64,000 nt of DNA from Paenibacillus pasadenensis (lineage in GTDB: Bacteria; Bacillota; Bacilli; Paenibacillales; Paenibacillaceae), in NCBI RefSeq assembly GCF_023715725.1, contig NZ_JAMBOT010000003.1:1-64000 (forward strand). The letters are read 5' to 3'. A program made the position numbers and the translations under genes. Below the pieces are notes generated by a model. It did no database searches. It was not told where the DNA came from and saw nothing but the letters and a program-made list of their open reading frames with translations. Positions 8,948-16,338 of the stretch are shown one piece after another. Positions within the stretch are counted from its first letter, which is position 1. Every line of letters starts with the position of its first letter.

Positions 8948-8974
8948 GACAACATAGGAGTCGGTTTTGTGACA
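8948..8974 (-). promoter_or_regulatory. ECF41-type promoter of the decarboxylase-sigma operon
   Basis: The minus strand reads TGTCACA (8968-8974), 16 nt, then TGTC (8948-8951). TGTCACA with a downstream CGTC element is the described ECF41 consensus; here one base of the -10 differs. Distance to the decarboxylase start is about 50 nt. Confidence 0.75.
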
Positions 8975-9005
8975 CGCGAACAGGCCCGCTATACAAAAAA
9001 AAACG

Positions 9006-9040
9006 AAAAGGGACGAGGCAGCCTCTGCTTCGTCCCTTTT
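9006..9040. terminator. Bidirectional terminator hairpin
   Basis: AAAAGGGACGAGGCAG and CTTCGTCCCTTTT form a stem with A and T tracts on both sides. It can end transcripts of the SLH protein gene (minus strand), with the repeat element at 9132-9266 lying inside the 3' untranslated region. Confidence 0.75.
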
Positions 9041-9131
9041 TCCTATTTGGTTTTAATCATAAAGCGGGCCCGAGCCTTTGGCGCAGCCGCCCTCCAACCT
9101 ACACACCAACAATAGTTTGGTTAAAAGGACA

Positions 9132-9266
9132 GGCGGAGCCAAAGGACGAGCCCAGAGAAGCGCCAGCGTTCGCCTTTTACGTCGGATTTCAACCGCTATC
9201 AGCGGTTCAAATTCAAAGAAATACGAGGTTAACAGCGATCGGAGGGTCGGCCTTTGGCGCAGCCGC
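9132..9266 (+). repeat. Dispersed hairpin repeat, copy A
   Basis: About 135 bp with imperfect terminal inverted arms (GGCGGAGCCAAAGG on the left, CCTTTGGCGCAGCC on the right). An inner pair CGGATTTC / GAAATACG and the conserved block AACAGCGATCGGAGGG are shared with copies at 41041-41165 and 39766-39893. An extra copy of the right-end sequence GCCTTTGGCGCAGCCGCC lies at 9074-9091, as if a truncated copy abuts it. Short ORFs across it are not credible genes. Confidence 0.85.
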
Positions 9267-9287
9267 CACACCTTTTCACCAAACCTA

Positions 9288-12200
9288 TTACATATCAATC
9301 ATATTTAAATATAAAAGCATCCTCTTAATCATAACAACCGCTTCCGCACGGGTAGCATTCGCGGAAGGACCAAACACATCCGCTTTCTGTCCGCTTAACA
9401 CGCCCGTGTAAACCGCTTTGGCCGCATACGGCTTGGCCCATCCGCTAATGCTGCCGCGGTCCTTGAATTTGCTCAGGTAGGTCTGCTCCTGCTGCGGCAG
9501 CGTGATTTTCGCTCCTGTTGATTCCACAGCACGGATAATCATTGTTGCCATTTCCTGGCGGGTAATCGGAGCGTTCGGCTTGAACAGACCGTTGCTGCCC
9601 TCAACGATGCCAGCCGCCGAAGCTGATCCGATATAGGCGCCGGAAGCGCCCATTCCGGCTGTATCGCGATAAGCCGAGTTGCCTTGATTGTATCCTTTCA
9701 GTCCAAGACCGCGCGAGATGAATTCCGCGAATTCAGCGCGGGTAATCGACCGTTTCGGCTCGAACATTGAATTGGACCGAGGCCGGGTAATCTGTTTGGC
9801 AGTCAAAGCATTGATATCGTTTTTGGCCCAGTGCCCGTTCACATCACTCAGTACGGCGCTGCCGCGGACGATCGCATACACGCCTCCTTCGCGGTGTTTA
9901 AGCGTAATTTTGGAGCCGCTTCCCGAGGCTTCAACCTTGGTTGGGGTATAGCTGATCGAGCTGGTCTCCGCATCCAGGAATACGCCTGCAGCGGCCGCGG
10001 CTGGAATCGGCGAAGCCGACTGAATCGTCGTCGTTAAATAGCGCTTAAGACCCGTATAGGCAATCCTGTTGCCTCCGCTGCTTCCGACAAGGCCCACATC
10101 AATGCTGATTGGCCCTGCAAGCAGGCTTGCATTAGCCCGGTTCATGGTAAATTGCAGCGATCCGGCCAAGGAGCTTGCGCTTGTATCAACGGAAAGCAGC
10201 AGATAACCTGTTACGCCGCCAGCATTAAGCTGAGAGGCTGTTTTATCGTAATCAATCGCCTGCAGTGGAATCTCAACCGTGATATTGTCGTACTGCAGCT
10301 CAAACGAGGCTTGGTTAGCGCTGGCTAACGCCTGCTGCAGCTGGGCGAGCGGAACCGCCACGATGCCGGCTTTATTCGTCTCCGGCACCTTGTAGCTGAC
10401 CTTGGACAGTCCGGCGTTCCGGGCTGCCTGATAAGCAGCGGCAAGCTTTTCGTTCAGTATCGTATAACGCGATGCAACCCGCCCTGCTGGAGACACATCC
10501 TGACTAATCGTTACGTCGTATTCCGTCAGCTGGCCGGGAGTTGCGCTTGAGCCCCCTCCTCCAGCACCGCCGCCTCCGGAGCCGTAGGTCGCATTCGTAA
10601 TGACAACGGAGGACAATGCGGCAGCGGGATCGCCTCCTGCCAACCGAAGCGGGTTGTAGGATGGCGGGCTATAGGTCAGCGTCACAGCTTGACCGAGCGT
10701 AACCGCTGTGCTCAGCTGCAGCGTCACGTTTGTCCCGGAAAGGCTGACTCCGTTGACCGGAATGAGCAAGCCGTTCGCCCGAACCGAAAATTGGCCCGCA
10801 GACGGAACTGCACTCGGATCAAGCGGCATGCTGTACAGCAGCGTCATGACCGATCCGTTCACGCTTCCCGATACAAACAGGGGCATTGAGCCTGTAACGC
10901 CAGCTTCTCTGCCGCTAAAGGCATCAGCTGCGTTGCCCGCGAGATCCGCAAGCGCAGGTACTCCTTTTACGTAGCTGACTTTGACGGTGCTGCTCGTAGT
11001 AAGATTTGAAGCCAGCTGAAGAATTAGCTTGCTGCCCTCTACGCTGACATTGGTGATGCTCATGGAGTTATTGCTGGTCATAACGGAAAATTGGCTGCGC
11101 AGGGGCAGCAGACTGCCGTTTAACCCCTCGTTATAGTTCAGCGTAACTTTATTCCCGCTAGCCGTAATGCTGTTCAGAATCGGCTTCGACGTGTCCAGCA
11201 GATTTTGAATGTAAGCATTGCTGAATGCAGCAAGCGGGTTGCCGGAACGGTCCATGACCGGATTCGTACCCGGCGTATAGTTCACATAAGCGCCGCCATC
11301 GCCGCCCGCAGCGTAGCTCAGTTTAAACGTCAGCGTATTGCCGTTAACAGCTGGTTCGTAAAGCGAATAGTAACTGCCATTCACATAAAGCGCGAACTGC
11401 GACGTCCAATCCGACTTTGCCGCATCCAGCATTTCGCTGAATTGCAGCTTCAGCTGATTGCCTGACACCGTTCCGCCTGTCAGCTTAAGCTGGGCTGCTT
11501 CCGCATCGTAAACGGCCTGACGGCCCGAGAACCCTGCGGCGCGAGCCCCGCCAAGACCGCGAATAGCGTTTGAGCTAGTGGCGTCTGCCGGAGCCGTATA
11601 AGCAGCGGTTACCTTTTGACCGTTCAAAATGCCGCTACGCAGGTTCAGCGTAACCGTATTCCCCGATACCGACACCTGGCTGATCTCTCTCGCTGCGGAC
11701 GCATCGTTTACCGTTACGTAGAAGCTCGCCGGATACGGCACGCTGGCGGGGTCTAGCTCGTTGTCGTACGTCAGCAGCAGCTTAGTGGAGCTGATCATGG
11801 CGACCTTATCCAACGCTGGCGCAGCGGTCGAGCTGCGCAGCGTCGTGAAGCGCCATTCGTATTCGTTTAAAATACCCCCGAACGCATTGCCGGCACCATC
11901 GCGGATGCTTCCCACGCCAATTTCCATGTAAAACGAAGTATTGCCTGGCAGCGGGCTCTCGGGTTTGATGATGACCGTATTCGGCTGGTCGCCCGGTACG
12001 TACGCTTTTACAGCATAAGTATCGGAGGAACCGGTCTTGTGCAAAATAATGCGCGGCGAGTCGGCCAGCCGGACCGGCTCTGTAAACACGGCTTGGAACG
12101 AAGACAGCGTTGAAATGGAGGTGCTGCCCGTGGCTGGACTTAACGTAACGAGAGAAGGCGGAGCGCCGTCGCGTGTCGCTGTAAAGCTCCAGACCGAACT

Positions 12201-13643
12201 GCCGGATATCCCTGTAAAACGGGAGCCAGCAGCATCCATAATCGCTTGGGAGCCGATTTCGACATAGTAGACAGCGCCTTCCTGGAAGCTCAGACGCGGA
12301 TCGATCGTGAGCACGCTGCTTCCAAAGCCGGATATCTGCTCCGATGTAATCGCAATTGAAGCCAAAATGGATTGATTTGAAGCAGCGCGGACCACGATGC
12401 TGCCCGTCCCTGGATAAACCGGCCGGTCAAACGTAATGTTCAGCTTGCCGTTTGCCGTTCCAATCGCTCCTCCGTTAGCTGGAGCAAACGCCGTTACAGC
12501 AGGGCCTCGATTGTCGCTTACCGCTTGCGTCGAGAAGCTCCACGCAGATGCGTCGCTGATGCCGGCAAACCACAGCTCGCCGCTGCGGAATGCGCCTGCG
12601 TCAACCAGTACATAATAGGAAGTGCTGCCTGCTAAAGCTTCATAAGGGAGCGTGACCTTGTTTCCGTTGTAGCTTAGATCAGCTGCATCCCAGCGGCGGA
12701 CCGTGCTGTTGTCGGAAACTTTTTTGAGATAGACGTACTTTGGATTGGCGGATTTGCTGCCAGAGCTGACAGCTTTGTCAAACGTAATCTCAAGCGGTAT
12801 TGTAACACCCACCCCTTGAGCGCCTTTGTGGGGCTGCAGACCGGCTATTCCGATTGGAGAGGCCCCCGTCTGGAAGCTCCAGCTGAGCTCTCCTGTACGG
12901 TTGCCTGAAGCGTCCTGCAGCAAGCCGGACGGTCCCGATACCCTGTAGGACTGTCCCGGCAGCAAGCCGTTTGGCGGGGCAATGGTGATGACCCCGCTGC
13001 CGCCTCCAGTCACAAGCTGGCTGGTGATGTTTACCGGTACGCTGTCGCCGCTAGTCTCGTTTGTCAGTTGTAGTGTGCCTGTAGCGGGATACACCGGTTC
13101 GCTGAATTTAATCCGCAGTGAAGAAAATACAGAGGCGTCCCCGCCTTGCGGACCATATTCCGTCGGGTATGGCGAAGTGTTATCCGGATCGGCTGCGGCA
13201 AAGTTCCAATCCGTAGCGCTATTGATGCCGGCAAAAGAGCCGCTTCCCGAAGTGGAATTAAAGCTGCCTGCATCGATGAGCACATAATAAGCCTGTCCGG
13301 CCTCAAAAGAGCGCTCCGGTTGAATCGTGACCAGAGCAGCGTTGGACGGATCGATTTGAACCCTGCTGTCAGAAGACACAGTGAAGCGGGCCCATTCCGA
13401 ATTGTCGGCCACTTTGCGGATGGATATGGCCGCGTTTCCGCTGCCTTTAACGACCGGTTCGTCAAACGTAATGGCCAAACGGGCATTAGCAGGAGCGGCG
13501 TCGGCATTATCCGCAGGGTATTTACCGGCTATGACCGGCCCTCCCTGTGCAGCATTGGCTATATTGCCCGTTAAACCAACAGCAGGAATTACAGCATTTA
13601 AGAGCAGAAGAAGCGCTAAAACGTACTTAAACCAAACTCGCAT
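9288..13643 (-). CDS. Large secreted Ig-like repeat protein with three C-terminal SLH domains
   Basis: A 1451-residue surface protein. Signal peptide at residues 1-32 (MRVWFKYVLALLLLLNAVIP...). Five bacterial Ig-like (Big_5) repeats follow, each with the pattern P-x-(L/I)-x-(I/F)-x-F-(D/S/T)-x-(P/A)-V. Then come about four SwmB-type repeats (x-L-T-Y-x-x-x-L-D-P-x-S-V-P) and a Gly-rich linker (GSGGGGAGGGGSS). A further beta-rich region and three SLH domains (about 1260-1440; NGHWAKNDINAL, AYIGSASAAGIVEG, WAKPYAAKAVYTGVLSG) complete it. SLH domains bind pyruvylated wall polymer, so CsaB in this window should make the anchor. ATG 13643 has GGGGAG about 10 nt upstream; the frame extends nine codons further without support. 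Role beyond surface display is unknown. Confidence 0.9.
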   Translation of the reverse strand: MRVWFKYVLALLLLLNAVIPAVGLTGNIANAAQGGPVIAGKYPADNADAAPANARLAITFDEPVVKGSGNAAISIRKVADNSEWARFTVSSDSRVQIDPSNAALVTIQPERSFEAGQAYYVLIDAGSFNSTSGSGSFAGINSATDWNFAAADPDNTSPYPTEYGPQGGDASVFSSLRIKFSEPVYPATGTLQLTNETSGDSVPVNITSQLVTGGGSGVITIAPPNGLLPGQSYRVSGPSGLLQDASGNRTGELSWSFQTGASPIGIAGLQPHKGAQGVGVTIPLEITFDKAVSSGSKSANPKYVYLKKVSDNSTVRRWDAADLSYNGNKVTLPYEALAGSTSYYVLVDAGAFRSGELWFAGISDASAWSFSTQAVSDNRGPAVTAFAPANGGAIGTANGKLNITFDRPVYPGTGSIVVRAASNQSILASIAITSEQISGFGSSVLTIDPRLSFQEGAVYYVEIGSQAIMDAAGSRFTGISGSSVWSFTATRDGAPPSLVTLSPATGSTSISTLSSFQAVFTEPVRLADSPRIILHKTGSSDTYAVKAYVPGDQPNTVIIKPESPLPGNTSFYMEIGVGSIRDGAGNAFGGILNEYEWRFTTLRSSTAAPALDKVAMISSTKLLLTYDNELDPASVPYPASFYVTVNDASAAREISQVSVSGNTVTLNLRSGILNGQKVTAAYTAPADATSSNAIRGLGGARAAGFSGRQAVYDAEAAQLKLTGGTVSGNQLKLQFSEMLDAAKSDWTSQFALYVNGSYYSLYEPAVNGNTLTFKLSYAAGGDGGAYVNYTPGTNPVMDRSGNPLAAFSNAYIQNLLDTSKPILNSITASGNKVTLNYNEGLNGSLLPLRSQFSVMTSNNSMSITNVSVEGSKLILQLASNLTTSSTVKVSYVKGVPALADLAGNAADAFSGREAGVTGSMPLFVSGSVNGSVMTLLYSMPLDPSAVPSAGQFSVRANGLLIPVNGVSLSGTNVTLQLSTAVTLGQAVTLTYSPPSYNPLRLAGGDPAAALSSVVITNATYGSGGGGAGGGGSSATPGQLTEYDVTISQDVSPAGRVASRYTILNEKLAAAYQAARNAGLSKVSYKVPETNKAGIVAVPLAQLQQALASANQASFELQYDNITVEIPLQAIDYDKTASQLNAGGVTGYLLLSVDTSASSLAGSLQFTMNRANASLLAGPISIDVGLVGSSGGNRIAYTGLKRYLTTTIQSASPIPAAAAAGVFLDAETSSISYTPTKVEASGSGSKITLKHREGGVYAIVRGSAVLSDVNGHWAKNDINALTAKQITRPRSNSMFEPKRSITRAEFAEFISRGLGLKGYNQGNSAYRDTAGMGASGAYIGSASAAGIVEGSNGLFKPNAPITRQEMATMIIRAVESTGAKITLPQQEQTYLSKFKDRGSISGWAKPYAAKAVYTGVLSGQKADVFGPSANATRAEAVVMIKRMLLYLNMIDM

Positions 13644-13777
13644 TGCCTTTTCACTCCCCGAGTTGAACATTCGTAGTTACTTTGTCGGCTGTCGGCCAGG
13701 GAATGTTTAGGAAAAATGGATAAAGCGATATTAGTTAATTGGAATGAAGGGATTTCCAGCAACTTTAATTTCCAATG

Positions 13778-13809
13778 CAAAAAACCCCCGCTTCAAAAGA
13801 AGCAGGGGG
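13778..13809 (-). terminator. Terminator of metK
   Basis: The minus strand shows CCCCCTGCTTC, TTTT loop and GAAGCGGGGG, followed by TTTTTT, 12 nt past the metK stop. Confidence 0.93.
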
Positions 13810-13820
13810 TTGGAAATCAA

Positions 13821-15023
13821 TTAAACGAGCGCTTCCTGTTTCAGCAGGGAAGCCTTGTCTACGCGCTCCCAAGGCAGATCGATGTCCGTACGGCCAAAAT
13901 GACCGTAAGCAGCGGTTTTGCCGTAAATTGGGCGGCGCAGGTCCAGCATTTTGATAATGCCGGCTGGACGCAGATCAAAGTTCGCGCGGATCAGCTCAAC
14001 GAGCTTCTCTTCGGATACATTGCCTGTGCCGTAGGTATCAACGTTAATGGATACCGGGTTAGCTACGCCGATAGCGTAAGCCAGTTGAATTTCGCATTTG
14101 TCAGCAAGTCCTGCTGCGACGATGTTTTTCGCTACGTAGCGGGCTGCATAAGCTGCGGAACGGTCAACCTTCGTCGGATCCTTACCGGAGAACGCGCCGC
14201 CGCCGTGACGGGCATAACCGCCGTAGGTATCAACGATGATTTTGCGGCCAGTCAGGCCAGCGTCGCCTTGAGGTCCGCCGATAACAAAACGGCCCGTAGG
14301 GTTAATGAAGTACTTGGTGTCGGCATCCAGCAATTCCACTGGAACAACCGGTGCGATAACGTGCTCACGAATGTCTTGTTGGATCTGCTCAAGCGTAACG
14401 CGCTCGTCATGCTGAGTGGATACAACGATCGTATCAACGCGAACTGGCTTGCCGTCCACGTATTCAATCGTAACTTGAGTTTTGCCGTCCGGACGCAGGT
14501 AGTCCAGCGTGCCGTCCTTACGCACTTCCGCCAGGCGGCGGGCAATGCGGTGAGACAGAGCGATTGGAAGCGGCATAAGCTCTGGCGTTTCGTTGGTAGC
14601 AAAACCGAACATCAGACCTTGATCGCCCGCGCCAATGTCTTCGTTTTCTTGATGTACGTCTTTGCCTTCACGAGTTTCAATCGCAGCGTTAACGCCTTGA
14701 GCGATGTCAGCAGACTGTTCGTTCAAAGATGTCAGAACAGCGCAAGTCGTGGAGTCAAAGCCGTATTTTGCACGGGTATATCCAATTTCCTTGATCGTGC
14801 GGCGTGCGATAGCCGAGATGTCGACATAATCGGCACGGCTGCTAATCTCGCCAATAACAAGGACGAGGCCCGTAGCTACGGAAACTTCGCAGGCTACACG
14901 GGCATAGGGATCCACTTCAAGGAAAGCGTCGAGAACTGCGTCAGAAATCTGGTCGCATATTTTATCGGGATGGCCTTCCGTTACGGATTCCGAAGTAAAC
15001 AGGTGTCTTCCTTTAAGGGACAA
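13821..15023 (-). CDS. metK: S-adenosylmethionine synthetase MetK
   Basis: A 400-residue cytoplasmic enzyme making S-adenosylmethionine from methionine and ATP. Motifs are all present: [20 protein letters not shown] near the N-terminus, [10 protein letters not shown] in the middle (about residues 121-130), [20 protein letters not shown] and [16 protein letters not shown] in the C-terminal half. The length is normal. The start codon is TTG at 15023, fixed by AGGAGG nine nt upstream. It forms a single-gene unit with its own sigma-A promoter (15131-15159) and terminator. A terminator-like hairpin in the roughly 105-nt leader suggests attenuation control. I find no S-box (SAM-I) consensus, unlike B. 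subtilis metK. Confidence 0.97.
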   Translation of the reverse strand: MSLKGRHLFTSESVTEGHPDKICDQISDAVLDAFLEVDPYARVACEVSVATGLVLVIGEISSRADYVDISAIARRTIKEIGYTRAKYGFDSTTCAVLTSLNEQSADIAQGVNAAIETREGKDVHQENEDIGAGDQGLMFGFATNETPELMPLPIALSHRIARRLAEVRKDGTLDYLRPDGKTQVTIEYVDGKPVRVDTIVVSTQHDERVTLEQIQQDIREHVIAPVVPVELLDADTKYFINPTGRFVIGGPQGDAGLTGRKIIVDTYGGYARHGGGAFSGKDPTKVDRSAAYAARYVAKNIVAAGLADKCEIQLAYAIGVANPVSINVDTYGTGNVSEEKLVELIRANFDLRPAGIIKMLDLRRPIYGKTAAYGHFGRTDIDLPWERVDKASLLKQEALV

Positions 15024-15072
15024 GCTGATCGACCTCCTAGAACCATGGAATGAGAAAAGGATGATGTCTTAA

Positions 15073-15107
15073 CAAAAAATCAACCTTTTCCCATTGGAAA
15101 AGGTCGA
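15073..15107 (-). terminator. Terminator-like hairpin in the metK leader (possible attenuator)
   Basis: The minus strand shows TCGACCTTTTCC, AATG loop and GGAAAAGGTTGA followed by TTTTTTG. It lies between the metK promoter and start codon, about 20-55 nt after the predicted transcription start. A smaller GAGT/ACTC stem precedes it and shares bases with the terminator stem, which could act as part of an alternative fold. Confidence 0.7.
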
Positions 15108-15130
15108 GTAGACAACTCTTCTAGGACACT

Positions 15131-15159
15131 ATGATAGCGGAACTGTCGCATAGTGTCAA
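15131..15159 (-). promoter_or_regulatory. Sigma-A promoter of metK
   Basis: TTGACA (15154-15159), a 17-nt spacer and TATCAT (15131-15136) on the minus strand; six of six and five of six consensus matches. An imperfect inverted repeat (ACACTATG ... CATAGTGT) overlaps the -10 and spacer region and could be an operator. Confidence 0.85.
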
Positions 15160-15249
15160 TGGACAGCGGTCTTTGCCACATCTTGTCTTAACCGCTTTTT
15201 GACAGCTCTGTTTCTAAATGGTGAACACTGCCCCGTTAGGAGCGGAAAT

Positions 15250-15528
15250 TTAAAGTCCAAGCATGGACTGCTCGGCTTTAGCGACGAGCCGCTTCGTAAT
15301 TTCTCCGCCGATCGAACCCGCTTGGCGCGTAGCCATGGAGGACCAGTGGATGCTCGGGTAGCCGGATGACTGGCTTGCAGTACCAAGATCGCCTGCAAAC
15401 TCCGTATCTGCGCCGCCGCTTGGCATAGGAGCCGAGCAGAGACCGAGCTCAGTAGCGATTTCGTATTTCATCTCATTCAACATTTGTTTGCAGGCAGGGA
15501 CGACAACACGTTTGTTTGACTTAGCCAT
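15250..15528 (-). CDS. Alpha/beta-type small acid-soluble spore protein (SASP)
   Basis: A 92-residue DNA-binding spore core protein that saturates and protects spore DNA. The two conserved SASP blocks are clear: VVPACKQMLNEMKYEIATELG in the N-terminal half and SIGGEITKRLVAKAEQ near the C-terminus. EIATELG corresponds to the germination protease (GPR) cleavage region. The loop between blocks is longer than usual and contains TEFAGD, which resembles a second GPR-like site of the gamma-type. GGAGG eight nt upstream fixes ATG 15528; the frame extends 29 codons further without support. A sigma-G-like promoter lies at 15569-15598. A Cys in the first block is unusual for this family. Confidence 0.92.
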   Translation of the reverse strand: MAKSNKRVVVPACKQMLNEMKYEIATELGLCSAPMPSGGADTEFAGDLGTASQSSGYPSIHWSSMATRQAGSIGGEITKRLVAKAEQSMLGL

Positions 15529-15568
15529 TAAAAAGCACCTCCGGATGGATGTAATAAGGATGTGCTTA

Positions 15569-15598
15569 TAGAATGCCGCTCCTCCGGGGTGACTAAGC
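15569..15598 (-). promoter_or_regulatory. Sigma-G-like forespore promoter of the SASP gene
   Basis: Minus strand: GCTTA (15594-15598), 18 nt, CATTCTA (15569-15575). The -10 matches CATNHTA fully and the -35 matches GHATR at four of five positions. It gives a leader of about 35 nt. Confidence 0.6.
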
Positions 15599-15648
15599 GC
15601 ATAACATATTGTCACTTAGGGAAAATAATAACTGCACTTAACCAAGCA

Positions 15649-16233
15649 TTATTTTTTTATCGTCTGAAGCTCATATCCGCCGCGGATCATGACGGTCAGC
15701 CCGCTTTTTACACCGGCAGCCGAACCGACTCCTCTGCCGCCGCGCGGGAACAAAATCAGATGATTCTGCGGCACGCTAGAGCCGGAGCTGATATTCGTGC
15801 CAGCTGTTACATCCGCAATACCGTTGCTGTCGGGGCTGTACGCGACCGCTTTGCCAGCCCGTACGACAACCTCCGCTCCGTCGGCTGCAACAAGCGTTTT
15901 GCCAACGGGAACGTTTATGACCCGGAAGCTGTCCTCGTCGGACTCCTCGCCGTCTCCAGAGCCAGGTGTCGGCGTCGTTTGCGGAGTTGGGGATGGAGTC
16001 GGGTTCGAACCTCCTCCACCTGCTTTAAGCTCGGCGATCTTCTGATCGACATAACTTTTGGTTACAACCGGATCGTCCGCGGTTCCGGGAGCAGACGATG
16101 GAGTGTTGTCTGCTGATGCGGCTGCGGCTTGTCCTTCGAGATGTGCGGCAATGGATGACCAGTTGGCCCCGATTAAAATTCCTGCTGTGAGAACTAAAGC
16201 TCCGGCAGAAAATTTCCAATAATTTTTATTCAT
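15649..16233 (-). CDS. Secreted or membrane-anchored hypothetical protein
   Basis: A 194-residue protein. Residues 5-25 are a hydrophobic export or anchor segment (WKFSAGALVLTAGILIGANW). A short helical stretch (SYVDQKIAELKAGGGG) is followed by a Pro/Thr linker (about 75-95). The C-terminal domain (about 100-190) has Gly-spaced beta-type sequence: VPVGKTLVAADGAEVVVRAG, then SVPQNHLILFPRGGRG and MIRGGYELQ. From memory, similar C-terminal domains occur in other Firmicute surface proteins without a known function; I could not check this. The start at 16233 is set by GAGAGGAG about 6 nt upstream. It lies between the large secreted protein gene and the SASP gene. No function is assigned. Confidence 0.75.
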   Translation of the reverse strand: MNKNYWKFSAGALVLTAGILIGANWSSIAAHLEGQAAAASADNTPSSAPGTADDPVVTKSYVDQKIAELKAGGGGSNPTPSPTPQTTPTPGSGDGEESDEDSFRVINVPVGKTLVAADGAEVVVRAGKAVAYSPDSNGIADVTAGTNISSGSSVPQNHLILFPRGGRGVGSAAGVKSGLTVMIRGGYELQTIKK

Positions 16234-16289
16234 AGCTTCTCCTCTCAAATAACAGTTCATAATATCTTAAATTAAATTCAAGAAATCAG

Positions 16290-16317
16290 AGAAGCCGTAC
16301 GAAATCGTACGGCTTCT
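16290..16317 (-). terminator. Perfect hairpin, probable terminator
   Basis: AGAAGCCGTACGA and CGTACGGCTTCT form a perfect 12-bp stem 22 nt past the stop of the 16339-18891 gene. The following sequence is only moderately T-rich (CTGATTTCTTG), so termination efficiency is uncertain. Confidence 0.65.
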
Positions 16318-16338
16318 GGTGTAATGGTACGTGTAATG

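Noticed and set aside
9053..9308. Short frames on both strands over repeat copy A, and similar ones at 39745-39939 and 41100-41291
   Set aside because: The similar peptides arise because all three copies of the hairpin repeat are translated; there is no ribosome site and no consistent start.
13716..15053. 445-codon plus-strand frame opposite metK
   Set aside because: metK on the minus strand is unambiguous; the antisense frame is a codon-bias shadow with no family motif.
15024..15250. SAM-I (S-box) riboswitch upstream of metK
   Set aside because: The conserved S-box sequence was not found and the leader after the promoter is only about 105 nt.
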